From NCBI RefSeq assembly GCF_002354895.1, contig NZ_CP023440.1, forward strand, positions 1 to 64,000: a stretch of DNA of 64,000 nt. The letters are read 5' to 3'. The notes under the pieces are model-generated. The model ran no database searches. It was not told where the DNA came from and worked only from the letters and a program-made list of their open reading frames with translations. The translations under genes and the position numbers were made by a program. The stretch comes from Thauera sp. K11 (GTDB lineage Bacteria; Pseudomonadota; Gammaproteobacteria; Burkholderiales; Rhodocyclaceae). The first letter of the stretch is position 1. Each line of letters begins with the position of its first letter. Shown here in pieces: positions 7,678 through 16,600 of the stretch.

Positions 7678-10600
7678 GGGGTCTCCTCGTTTTCAGTGCA
7701 ATAAGTGACGGTACGAAAAGCTAGCACTGGCGCGGAGGTGGTGTTGGTAGATCGTTGATTTCATTGACTTTCCTGTTCACTTTCAAATCTGCGATTCGTG
7801 GCGTCAAACCGTGGTCGGTTTCATCCATTGGTGCCAGTTATCGATGCATTTGGCCGCGAAGGCAGGATTTGGTCAGCATAGCGGTCAACCGGGAAGCGAA
7901 ACACACCCCGCAAGTTGATGCTCTCCAGCCTGGTGGGCGCAATCTTCCCGATCAGTTCCGGTGGAATGACCTGGCGGCGGTTCGACCAGCGATCCAGGAC
8001 CGCCTGCATCTGTGAGGTATTCCACGCCATCACGATGTTGGCCATCAGGCTCAACGCATCGGCCACAGCCTGCATTTCATCGACACGTTTGGCCTGCGCC
8101 GGGCTGATCCGGCCGGTATAAATGGCGCGCTTGAGGGCGTTAACAGCCTCGCCCCGATTGAGCACCCGGCGCAACTCGTTCCTGAAAGCGTCCTTGACAA
8201 AGTAGTCAGCCAAAAACGCCGTACGCAGCAACCGCCCCAATTGCACGCCAGCCTCATAGATTGGATCGCCCTGGGCGGCAGAACCGAACCGCGCAAGAGC
8301 TGCCACCGCACTGGCATGTCCGCTCATGACCGAGGCTGCCAGGTGCACCAGACTATCCCAATGCTTTTCGATCAAAGCGACGTCGACATTGGCTTCGCAC
8401 ACCGCAGCGATTTCTGCGGGCACTTTGGTGCCGCGTGGCACAAAGAGGTGGCGCTGTTTGAGTTCCTTCAACCGCGGGCAAAGATCAAAACCAAGCAAAC
8501 GGGCATGTGACATGGCAAAGTCGGTGTAGCCATGGGTATCCACAGCAAGCTGGCTGGTCTCCAGCTTTTCTTGGCGGATGACACCTTCAATGGCCACGCC
8601 CGCCTGGCGCTCATTGAGCACAAAGGGCTGCGCATGGAAGATGCCCCACCGGTCTTTTACATGGGAGTAGATTCCAATGGAAGGTGTGTTGCGCCGAGGA
8701 TCAAGCCGGGCTTGCCACACCCGTTTGGTGGTCTCCATGCTCATCATGTCAGAAGATGCCAAATCGGACCGCCCCCAGGTGGCGGCAATCGGGTGTCGCT
8801 GCATGAATTCCAGCACAGCCTGGCAGGCCTGGCTCAGACGCCGTTCGTCCCGCGCCCAGCGCATGGCCTGGCGAATGCTGGTGGCAGACAATTGCGGAAT
8901 CATGCGCGCGCATTCGACCGCAGTCAGACTGGTGCCGTGGGCCATGATGCCGGCATAGACCATCAGCAGCTCGTCGGTAGAGCGCGGCTCACGTCCGAGC
9001 ATGATCCAGCTAAAGCGCACCTGGGCGTCAACGGCCAGAATCACTTCCGGCAATTGAACCTCACCGATGCGGTGATCCAAAGCCGCGCGCAGCTTGGTCA
9101 CTTCTGGGTCTTCGTCCTCTGCGGGCAATGGCGACAAATGGAGTTCATCATCCACGCGCAGTACGCCACTGCGGGCTGCAGCGGCCACCGCATCGACACC
9201 GGCAGTTACTCTGGCCAGCAAAGGCTTCAAGAAAGTGGCAGCCTTGCTGGGTAACGATAGACGGGCATAGTGTTTCTTGGACTCTGCCTGCCAACGCTCG
9301 TCCGTGAAGAACAAGCGCGCACGACCCCGAAAGCTCAGGCTGTGCTCAATCCAGACCGAGCCATTGCGCACCGCGCGGCGCAGGGCAAACAGGGTGGCCA
9401 CCTCCAACGCCTGAAACGCCCGTTCCCGGTCTGGGCTGGAGATCGAAACCTGCCAGATCATTCCCAGACTTGGTGCCACCACTTCAACTGGCAGCTTTCT
9501 GGATCCTTTGAGATATAAAGCTTGCAGCTTGGCAAGGTACTCGATGGCAGGATGCTCGCCGGTGGCCTGCCAGGGCAGCTTTGCAATGGCGACGAGCAAC
9601 GACCGCACGGGGCGAATTCCATCAATCAATCCCTCGCGGACCAGGGAGGCCCTGCTCGGTGGTTTGCGTTTCTGGGTTTCGGTGATCAAGGCTTCAAGAC
9701 GGGCACGCAACTCAGCATCTGGCACCGCACCTTGCGCGCTCAAGGCAACAAGTTCGCCGAGCAGCGTTTTGTACATTGCGGCCCAATTGACGGTAGCGGG
9801 GACATCGGCGGCAGCCTGACGCCACAGATCGGCGATCCGGCGCTGCACCATAAGGATCAACTGGTCTGTGGTGGTGAACAGGCAATACCGAAGAAAGCAT
9901 GCGACCTCCACGGTGCGCGCTGGCTCTTTGATCTTGGCTCCGGCTGAGGGCGGCCTGGAGACAAGTCGGCGCGCGTAGCGGCGCAAGATGAGATCGGGGA
10001 TGTCTGCCAGGTGCTTATGAACGTCCAGCGTGTAAAGCAGGTCGATGCGCTCCAGTACCTCGCTGATTTGGCGGGTTGAGTGTTTCGCCGGTGCAGCCCA
10101 TAGCCAACTCTGCTGGGTTTGTCCATCTGGGCGCAGCTCTGAAACTGAGGCTCGCCAGCGATCAAGTGTTGCTGGATCAACGCTGGCGGCGATGGCGGTG
10201 CCTGTTTCAACTTCAAGCTGGGCAAGTGCCGCCGCAATCAGTGTCCGAATTGCCCGCTCGTGCACGATCACCAGCTTGTTCTTGTACAGCCATTGACGCG
10301 CCCGCACGAGTAGCTGATCGCGGTCGGCGCAGCGCGCCACTTCGTCGCGCAGTTCACGTACCAGTGAGCGGCGCTGGTGCTCGCTCATCCACTGGAATCC
10401 AAGGACCGTGCAGGCTACTTGTTGGTGATCGAATAGCGTGCGCCCGCGTTCATACATGGCTCTCAGCGAGGCGACTTCTGGTGCTGCAATGCCAAGCTCG
10501 TTGCCAAGGTGGCGCCACAAGGCTACTGGAATTACCCGAAAGGCACCGAGCAAACGCCCACTCATGCGCAGGAAACCAATATGGAGCGCCAGACCAAGCT

Positions 10601-10881
10601 TGTGGGAATCACCTCGGCGTGCATTGATTGCGTCGCGCTCGGCACCATCGAAGGTGAAAAATGCCTTCATCTCGAAGTCGCTGATATCGCGGGGGAGCCC
10701 ACGCATCCCCAAAAACGTTGTGTGCCAACCCTGCATCGTGAACCTCAAAAGTGGGAGGCCACCATACCCGTTTACAAAGCGAACAGGAAAGTCAATGAAA
10801 TCAACGGTCTACCCAGACCACCCCCGCGCCAGTGCTAGCTTTGCGTACCGTCACTTATTGCACTGAAAACGAGGAGACCCC
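7678..10881. mobile_element. IS1071
   Basis: This element is 3,204 bp long, the length I recall for IS1071, and begins and ends with GGGGTCTCCTCG. Its ends match inversely for about 110 bp, which is characteristic of this Tn3-class insertion sequence. IS1071 commonly brackets catabolic and resistance genes in betaproteobacteria. The bases flanking it (CGGTA at 7673-7677, GACAA at 10882-10886) are not a duplication. It therefore did not simply insert at this spot: an adjacent deletion, or collapse of a two-copy composite element, removed the interior of the mercury transposon. Confidence 0.95.
7821..10736 (-). CDS. tnpA: IS1071 transposase
   Basis: This 971-residue transposase of the Tn3 class moves IS1071 by replicative cointegrate formation. 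The sequence is full length and uninterrupted. It starts MQGWHTTFLGMRGLP; the N-terminal half holds the DNA-binding region and the C-terminal third the DDE catalytic core (segments LEVDTHGYTDF-like around residues 690-710 and the closing YADQILP). It is the only gene of the element; IS1071 carries no resolvase. An in-frame start four codons upstream exists, but the chosen ATG matches the family's usual N-terminus. It fills nearly the whole space between the long inverted repeats. Confidence 0.93.
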   Translation of the reverse strand: MQGWHTTFLGMRGLPRDISDFEMKAFFTFDGAERDAINARRGDSHKLGLALHIGFLRMSGRLLGAFRVIPVALWRHLGNELGIAAPEVASLRAMYERGRTLFDHQQVACTVLGFQWMSEHQRRSLVRELRDEVARCADRDQLLVRARQWLYKNKLVIVHERAIRTLIAAALAQLEVETGTAIAASVDPATLDRWRASVSELRPDGQTQQSWLWAAPAKHSTRQISEVLERIDLLYTLDVHKHLADIPDLILRRYARRLVSRPPSAGAKIKEPARTVEVACFLRYCLFTTTDQLILMVQRRIADLWRQAAADVPATVNWAAMYKTLLGELVALSAQGAVPDAELRARLEALITETQKRKPPSRASLVREGLIDGIRPVRSLLVAIAKLPWQATGEHPAIEYLAKLQALYLKGSRKLPVEVVAPSLGMIWQVSISSPDRERAFQALEVATLFALRRAVRNGSVWIEHSLSFRGRARLFFTDERWQAESKKHYARLSLPSKAATFLKPLLARVTAGVDAVAAAARSGVLRVDDELHLSPLPAEDEDPEVTKLRAALDHRIGEVQLPEVILAVDAQVRFSWIMLGREPRSTDELLMVYAGIMAHGTSLTAVECARMIPQLSATSIRQAMRWARDERRLSQACQAVLEFMQRHPIAATWGRSDLASSDMMSMETTKRVWQARLDPRRNTPSIGIYSHVKDRWGIFHAQPFVLNERQAGVAIEGVIRQEKLETSQLAVDTHGYTDFAMSHARLLGFDLCPRLKELKQRHLFVPRGTKVPAEIAAVCEANVDVALIEKHWDSLVHLAASVMSGHASAVAALARFGSAAQGDPIYEAGVQLGRLLRTAFLADYFVKDAFRNELRRVLNRGEAVNALKRAIYTGRISPAQAKRVDEMQAVADALSLMANIVMAWNTSQMQAVLDRWSNRRQVIPPELIGKIAPTRLESINLRGVFRFPVDRYADQILPSRPNASITGTNG

Positions 10882-11208
10882 GACAAGCCCTATGGCAGCA
10901 TCCGCCGCTATGGCGAGGCGGATGTAACGCGGGTGCGCTTCGTGAAATCAGCCCAGCGGCTGGGCTTCAGCCTGGATGAGATCGCCGAGCTGCTGCGGCT
11001 GGAGGATGGCACCCATTGCGAGGAAGCCAGCAGTCTGGCCGAGCACAAGCTCAAGGACGTGCGCGAGAAAATGGCTGACCTGGCGCGCATGGAGGCCGTG
11101 CTGTCTGAGTTGGTGTGCGCCTGCCATGCGCGAAGGGGGAACGTTTCCTGCCCGCTGATCGCGTCACTACAGGGTGGAGCAAGCTTGGCAGGTTCGGCTA
11201 TGCCTTAG
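10882..11208 (+). pseudogene. merR: Mercury-resistance regulator merR, 3' fragment
   Basis: About 108 C-terminal codons of MerR, the Hg(II)-responsive activator/repressor, remain: [15 protein letters not shown], the coiled-coil segment and the metal-binding region [16 protein letters not shown] with the Cys residues that bind mercury together with an upstream Cys in THCEEA. The N-terminal DNA-binding helices (about 36 residues) are missing, removed at the IS1071 end. It reads toward the transposon end, as in Tn21/Tn501, with its stop inside the inverted repeat. It is non-functional as a regulator, and no mer structural gene is present in the window. Confidence 0.93.
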
Positions 11209-11241
11209 CGTGCTTTATTTTCCGTTTTCTGAGACGACCCC
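11204..11241. repeat. Right 38-bp inverted repeat of the Tn21-type transposon
   Basis: This is the inverse of the left repeat with one mismatch. The next five bases, AGTTA, repeat the bases before the left end. Confidence 0.93.
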
Positions 11242-12053
11242 AGTTACACCGCATGAACATCGGCAGCGGCTTTCGCGCGTACTCCCTGCGGGGTGGCGAG
11301 ATGGCCGCACCGATCGATCCTTTCCTCGGTGTCGATCATGCCTGGATGAGTGCGGCGACCTTCCCGACGCATCCGCATGCCGGGTTCTCGGCGGTGTCCT
11401 ATCTCTTTCTCGATTCGGAAAGCGGCGTCAACAACCGGGATTCTCTCGGTACGCGCAACCTTATCCAGCCCGGGGGCCTGCACTGGACAGCTGCCGGTCG
11501 GGGCGTCGTGCACAGCGAGGTGCCGGCCGAAAGCGGCAAGACCGTGCATATGCTGCAAATCTTCGTGAATCTGGCGGTTGAACGGCAGGGTGCTGAAGCT
11601 TTTGCGCTCAGCCTTGAACCGCAGGATGTGCCGGTGGTGCATCTGCCGGGGATTAAGGTTCGCGTTCCCCTCGGCGCTTTTGGTGAAGCACGCTCCCCGC
11701 TGCGTCCGCCGACGGAGGTTTGCCTGCTCGATATCTCGCTGGATGAGGGCGCCAGTCTGTCCGTGCCGATTCCTGACGGTCACAGCGTTTTCATCATGCC
11801 GATCTTTGGCACGCTGGTGATTGATGGTCAAAGCTTTGCTGCCAATGAACCACGCTTGCCCGTGTTCCCGGCACAGGCCACGTTGCGTGAAATTGCGCTC
11901 CAGGCGAAGGACGGCAATGCCAAGGTGGTCGTATTTTCCGGAACGCCGCTACGTCAGCCGGTGCATTGGCAAGGGCCGATGGCGCTGGCGTCCGCTGAAA
12001 CTCTCGCTGACCGGATTGCCGCTTACCAACGCGGTGAATTTGGCTCGATTTAA
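11242..12053 (+). pseudogene. Pirin family protein, 3' fragment of split gene
   Basis: This encodes the pirin/quercetinase-like bicupin minus its first five codons, resuming in frame as QLHRMNIGSGF after the transposon. The metal-binding histidines (FPTHPHAGF) and the GRGVVHSE block of the N-terminal cupin are present, so only the extreme start is lost. Re-initiation at the ATG 11253-11255 would give a 266-residue, nearly complete protein. An alternative in-frame ATG at 11115 lies inside the transposon and would add 46 foreign residues. Pirins act as redox- or flavonoid-linked dioxygenases or cofactors. Whether it is still expressed depends on a promoter within the transposon. It was formerly the second gene of the Old Yellow Enzyme operon. 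Confidence 0.85.
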
Positions 12054-12122
12054 GTCATTGGGACTGCTTGCCAGTCCCGGTTGAAGGGGCGTACTGCCTC
12101 TAATTTCCCCAAGGAGAAAGCA

Positions 12123-12707
12123 ATGAGCTACGAAAAATTTAGTGCCGACAACGCCGCCATGCTGCTGATCGATCATCAGGTTGGCACCATGAGCTGGGTC
12201 CATTCGATTTCGTTCGACGACATGAAAATGAATGCCTTGATGCTGGCGCAATCGGCCCGCATCCTGAAAATGCCGGTCGTGCTGACCTCCAGCATGGAAG
12301 AGTACGCCCAGGGGCCGTTGCTGAGCGAACTGGAAAGCATCCTGCCCGCTGAATTTGCTGCGCGCATCAAGCGCTTCGGCATTGTGAACGCCATGGACGA
12401 CGGGAACTTCGCTGCAGCAGTCAAGGCGACTGGTCGCAAGAAGCTGATCATCGCGGGCGTCACCAATGACGTATGTACGGTCTATCCGGCACTGAGCCTG
12501 GTGCGTGATGGTTTCGAGGTGCAGGTCGTTGCCGATGCGGGCGGATCTCCCACCAAAATGGCTGACGATATCGCTTTGCGCCGAATGGAGCGCGCAGGCG
12601 TCACGCTGACCACGACCAACCAATTGATCGCCGAGCTTGCCGGTAGCTGGACAACGCCTGAAGGTGAGCAACTGATTCAGGTGCTGATACCTTCGCTCAA
12701 AGCTTGA
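12123..12707 (+). CDS. Isochorismatase-family cysteine hydrolase
   Basis: This 194-residue cysteine hydrolase has the isochorismatase fold. The expected triad is visible: Asp in MLLIDHQVG (near residue 17), Lys in GRKKLIIAG and Cys in GVTNDVCTVYPA. Relatives hydrolyse amides, nicotinamide, ureas or isochorismate; the substrate here is unknown. A strong AAGGAG seven bases before the ATG sets the start, rejecting an upstream in-frame start at 12081. It follows the pirin gene by about 70 bases and precedes the monooxygenase-like gene by 27, so it belongs to the same operon. The operon likely handles reactive electrophiles or aromatic breakdown products. Confidence 0.88.
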   Translation: MSYEKFSADNAAMLLIDHQVGTMSWVHSISFDDMKMNALMLAQSARILKMPVVLTSSMEEYAQGPLLSELESILPAEFAARIKRFGIVNAMDDGNFAAAVKATGRKKLIIAGVTNDVCTVYPALSLVRDGFEVQVVADAGGSPTKMADDIALRRMERAGVTLTTTNQLIAELAGSWTTPEGEQLIQVLIPSLKA

Positions 12708-12734
12708 ATGCGCCAAGCCGAATAGATTTCGATC

Positions 12735-13340
12735 ATGAGCGAACCGCAAACCCACCCCGTTCTGCTGCTGGTCAGCCGCCGTGCGAAACCCGGGCATGAG
12801 GCCGAGTTTGAATGGCTGATGGCCGAGTTCATTACTGCGGCAAAGGTCTTTCCCGGCTGCCTCGGCGCCCAACTGGTACACCCAGGCGACGACGAGGCGG
12901 TGGAGGATACGCTGTACCACGCCCTGATGGCGTTCAAGGACGCCGGCAGTCTTGAAGCTTGGCAGCAATCGGCTGAGCGGGCCGCCGGCACCGCCAGCAT
13001 TGCCCCCTATATCGATGGCCCGGCAGTGGTGCGCGGCATTTCAGGACTGGCGCACTGGTTTCAGCCTCAGCCCGGCCCCAAACAGGGCCAGCCGCCGCGC
13101 TGGAAAGTGGCGGTCGTCACCTGGTTGGGAATATTTCCGACGGTGTATCTGCTCTTTCTGCTGCTAGGGGAAGTGCTCGCGCCCTGGTCTCTATTCGCCC
13201 GAATTTTTCTCTTGACGGTGCTGGTCGTGATCATCATGACTTGGGGGGTTGCGCCACAGTTGACCCGCTTGCTCAGGCCTTGGCTTTTTCCTTCAGCGAC
13301 GCCCAAACTCAAAGGCGCTTCGGTTAACCGATCTCCTTAG
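12735..13340 (+). CDS. Antibiotic-biosynthesis-monooxygenase-domain membrane protein
   Basis: This 201-residue protein has an N-terminal ABM/dimeric ferredoxin-like domain (about residues 8-100: VLLLVSRRAKPGHEAEFEWL at the start, ISGLAHWF at the end). Two hydrophobic helices follow (about 124-145 and 155-175) with a basic C-terminus. Such domains oxidise quinols or aromatics without a prosthetic group. The fusion to two membrane helices, typical of a proteobacterial subgroup, places the domain at the inner membrane. It is the last gene of the Old Yellow Enzyme operon, 27 bases after the hydrolase. Chemistry on a quinone-like substrate fits the operon but is inference. Confidence 0.8.
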   Translation: MSEPQTHPVLLLVSRRAKPGHEAEFEWLMAEFITAAKVFPGCLGAQLVHPGDDEAVEDTLYHALMAFKDAGSLEAWQQSAERAAGTASIAPYIDGPAVVRGISGLAHWFQPQPGPKQGQPPRWKVAVVTWLGIFPTVYLLFLLLGEVLAPWSLFARIFLLTVLVVIIMTWGVAPQLTRLLRPWLFPSATPKLKGASVNRSP

Positions 13341-13694
13341 AGTGTTTCAGCGTCTGCAATCTGCGCGGCACCCATCATTCAATTGAACCAGCATCATCGG
13401 CAGTTCAGACCGCGTTGTGTGAATTGCCCCTACGGCAGGTTTCGGAGTGCAGCCGCCGTTTCAATGGAAGCTATCTGTACGTGGTGAGTTTCCGCTCCTG
13501 GCCGGGTTGAGCCAACGCGAGCTCCGAGTTGGCCTCCGTAAACCGGTCATCCAGGATAAGCCGACGAGGGAAGTCCTGACAGGGAAGCGGTGATGCAGAC
13601 GACGGCCCGAGCGCTTCGATGTGGGCCTGCGTGGTGCTCTTCAGCGCTTCGTCGATCAGCTCGCCCGATCGCAGTTGCCGACGAGCCCGCCGGG
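13341..13694. repeat. Junction region with dispersed repeat next to traC
   Basis: There is no complete gene. The segment 13488-13580 matches 47485-47580: both contain TCCTGGCCGGGT, GAGCCAA, CCGTAAACCGGTCATC and CGAGGGAA. On the minus strand both encode a similar peptide (DDRFT..N....LA.PGQ). On the traC side (13590-13698, minus) a short TTG-started frame overlaps the traC stop and encodes GELIDEALKSTTQAHIEAL before running into the repeat. It looks like the start of a further transfer gene cut off here. I read this as the left border of the IncP-like block. Confidence 0.5.
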
Positions 13695-16600
13695 TCAAGC
13701 GATCCGCGCCACACGCCTGGGCTGCAGCGGCGCGTGGATGTTGTGCTCCTTCTCCGGTTCCGGTGTGTGCTCGCGCTTCAGTTCGTCCTCGTGGATCACG
13801 CGGCTGACTTTAGCCTTCAACTGACGTTCAACGCCTTCGCGACCGAGCACGCTCCGTGTCGCCAGGTCATTGAAGTCGGTGTGCGCCTTCATGTGCTCGA
13901 GGGCCGCCATCTGCAGGTCGCTGAGCAGAGCGCCTTTCAGCTCCGCCACCTGCTGGCCGGTGAGCTTCACGCTCTCAGACGCCCCCTCAGACGCCTTCTG
14001 CGCATCCTCCAGCGCTTTGGTGGCGCGAAGGTGCGCCCGGTAGCGCTGCGGCGTAATGGGGGGCAACTCGGCGGGATAGGCGTTCTCGCCCGGTGCGAAG
14101 ATCGGCAGCAGCGCCTTGCCCCCCACGGCCTTCGCGGCTTCCTCGGCTTTCACCCGACCGGCATTGGTGCCCTGCGTGAGTTCCAGTTGCCGGTCGTCGT
14201 CCCCCAGGATGAGGACGGGCTTGTCGGGAAACGTCTCGTGCAACGCCCGGGCGACTGCAGCCAGGTTCCCCGAGTCGAACGCTGCGACCGTCGCAAAGCC
14301 CAGCACCTCGGCGTTGGTGGCCGCCGTCGCGTACCCCTCGGAGATGACGAGCGCCGGGGCACGGGCGAGCGCCTCCAGGCCGCCGACCGCATGAAAGCAC
14401 CCGTCCTTGCGGCTGTCCTTCGCAAAACGCTTGGTGCCATCCTCCTGGATGTACTGCATCGTCCACTGCTTGCCATGCACATCGTAGGCGGGGATGCAGG
14501 TGGTCTTCCCCTCCTTGTCGGTGAAGACCCCGGGGTGGACCTGGATTCCCTTGCTCCGGATATACGGGGTCGGCGCCACCACCGGCGCCAGATCGGCCAG
14601 CTGCTTCACCACGCGCTGCGCCGCCGCTTCGTGCGCGCGCTCCTGCTCGCGGGCGCGGGCGGCGAGCTTGCCCGCCGCCTCGGCCGCCCACCGGGCCTTC
14701 TCCTGGTCGTCGAGGACGTAGCCTTTCGACTTCCAGGTCATCGCGACCCCGGTGCGGTTGTTCTTGATGTAGCCGGCCGGGTGGCCGTCCAGGTGCGCGA
14801 CATAGAACCCCGCCTGCTCACCCTTGCGGTCGCCCTCGACGCCGATCCGGTGCGTCCTGCCGTCCATGATCGGGTGATCGCCGCTCAGCTCGCACCCCAC
14901 CGAGCGCAGCGCGTCGGTGAACTCGTCGCGCGGGCTCATCGCCGGCGCCTGCTGCGCCGACACGTTGTCGGGCAGCCAGCGCTGCAGCCGCTCCAGGTCG
15001 GCCTTCGGGCCGGCATACCAGGACCGCGCGGCCCTGTCCCACGCGGCGCCAGCAGCCTTCGCCGCGGCCCGCTCGCCATAGGGCACGGCCAGATAGATGC
15101 GGTCCTGACCGGCCTGCGGGCCGGCACGGGGGCCCTGGCGGGGCTCTGCGGCCGCCTGCATCCATTTGGCAAAGGGCGCCCCATTGACCCCTGGGGGCAG
15201 GTACCACGCCTGTTCCTGCCGGTCCCAGCGTGCCCCGAGCGCCTTGGCCTCGTCCTTGTCCTTGTATGGAACCTGCAGGTAGGTCCGCCCGGCCTGTGCC
15301 AGATGCTCGGCGCCGTGGCCTTGCCTATCCGCCGCGGCAAGCGTTGCATCGAGGTCCGCCGCCTTGCGCGCCGCTTCGGCCGCCCGGACGTCCTCGTCCG
15401 TGCGGTCCGGATCGCGCCGGACGCGATCCTCGTGCGCACGCGCCAGGATGGCTGCCCGCTCCTGCTCGTCGTCGCTCGAATGGGCGGCAATCACGGTCAG
15501 CCGGAACGCCAGATGCTCGGCCTTGCGGGCGCTTCCGAAGTCCTGCACGAACGCGAGACGTCCATCCTCGCGCTGGGCGTAGACGCTCCAGAGCCTGGGC
15601 GCCACCCCCACATCAGTCGCCGCCACGACGTGGGTGGCGCCGTTGAACGAGACCTCGGCGCTCGCCTGCACCACGACCTGGCCGTTCCAGTCGTGTGGCA
15701 AGGCAATGTCGAAGGCGTCACGCGCCGCGCGATCGAACGCCGCCCGATCGCCGGCCTTGCGCGCCTCGCCCACCATGGCTTCCTCGCGGAGCTGCTCGAG
15801 CGGCTCGATCGCCGCCGCGATCTTCGCGTCGAGCGCATCCGGATCCTGCGGCAGTGCATGCCGCGTCCAGAACGCGTTCTGCGTGTTGAGCGGCTGCATC
15901 GCGTCGAGGACTTCGGCGACGCGCTCGATCCGGGCGAAGTTCGCGGTCTCGAGGGCGCGCATCAGCGTGCCGTGCTCGAGCTGTTCCAGCGTCCACGTCT
16001 CGGCGACCTCCGGGGCCGCCTGTTGCGGTGCCTGCGCCATGTTCGTCTCCTGTCCTTGTTGCAGGGTCTGGAAGAGCTGTTCAGCCTTCAGGGCGAACGC
16101 CTGGGCCAGGCCCTTGCGCTCGAGATAGGGCTCGCCCATCCGCGAATCGGCCGGCTCGAGGCCAAACACGGGGGAGAGGCGGTCATGCGCCTTCTCCCGG
16201 AATTGACCAGGGTCATGACCGGTGACGTGCCCCACGGTCGTCAGGCCGCGGCTGCGCAAGGCTTCCGGCAGGGAAGCGCCCACAAAGGCCTCGAAGTGGC
16301 TGAAGGTCACTTCCGGGTCACCGAGGATTGCGTCGATGTCCACCGCCAACGCCCGGACGACGGCCGCCTCCCGGCGGGCATCCTCGAACGTGGCCGCGTT
16401 CAGCGGCGTGAAGGAACGTTCCTCGCCTTCGCGGCCCACATAGAAGAAGGTGGTGTCGCTGCGCGCGAGGCCCTGCCAGTCGGCAGGCAGCGGCTCGGCT
16501 GACGCCCAGCGGCGCAGCACGCTGGTGCTGTCGAGGAATGCGTCCGGATGCATCTGCTGTGCGGACGCACGCGCTGCATCGTCGTGCTCCAGACCCTGCA

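Larger units (their letters stand above)
7405..11241. mobile_element. Tn21/Tn501-type mercury transposon remnant
   Basis: This 3,837-bp unit is bounded by 38-bp inverted repeats (7405-7442 and 11204-11241) that differ at one base. They have the GGGGTC...GCACGCTAAG form of the Tn21 subgroup of Tn3. A perfect 5-bp target duplication, AGTTA, flanks it (7400-7404 and 11242-11246). Inside, only the 3' end of tnpA (left) and the 3' part of merR (right, reading outward) remain of the original transposon. Everything between, including merTPAD and tnpR, is replaced by IS1071. The layout merR-facing-one-end and tnpA-at-the-other matches Tn21/Tn501. The element cannot transpose itself but has both ends and could be moved in trans. 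Confidence 0.93.

Noticed and set aside
13590..16502. 970-codon open frame on the plus strand
   Set aside because: It lies antisense to traC, is very rich in Arg/Gly/Leu/His as expected from GC-rich shadow frames, and has no domain; traC on the other strand has clear motifs throughout.
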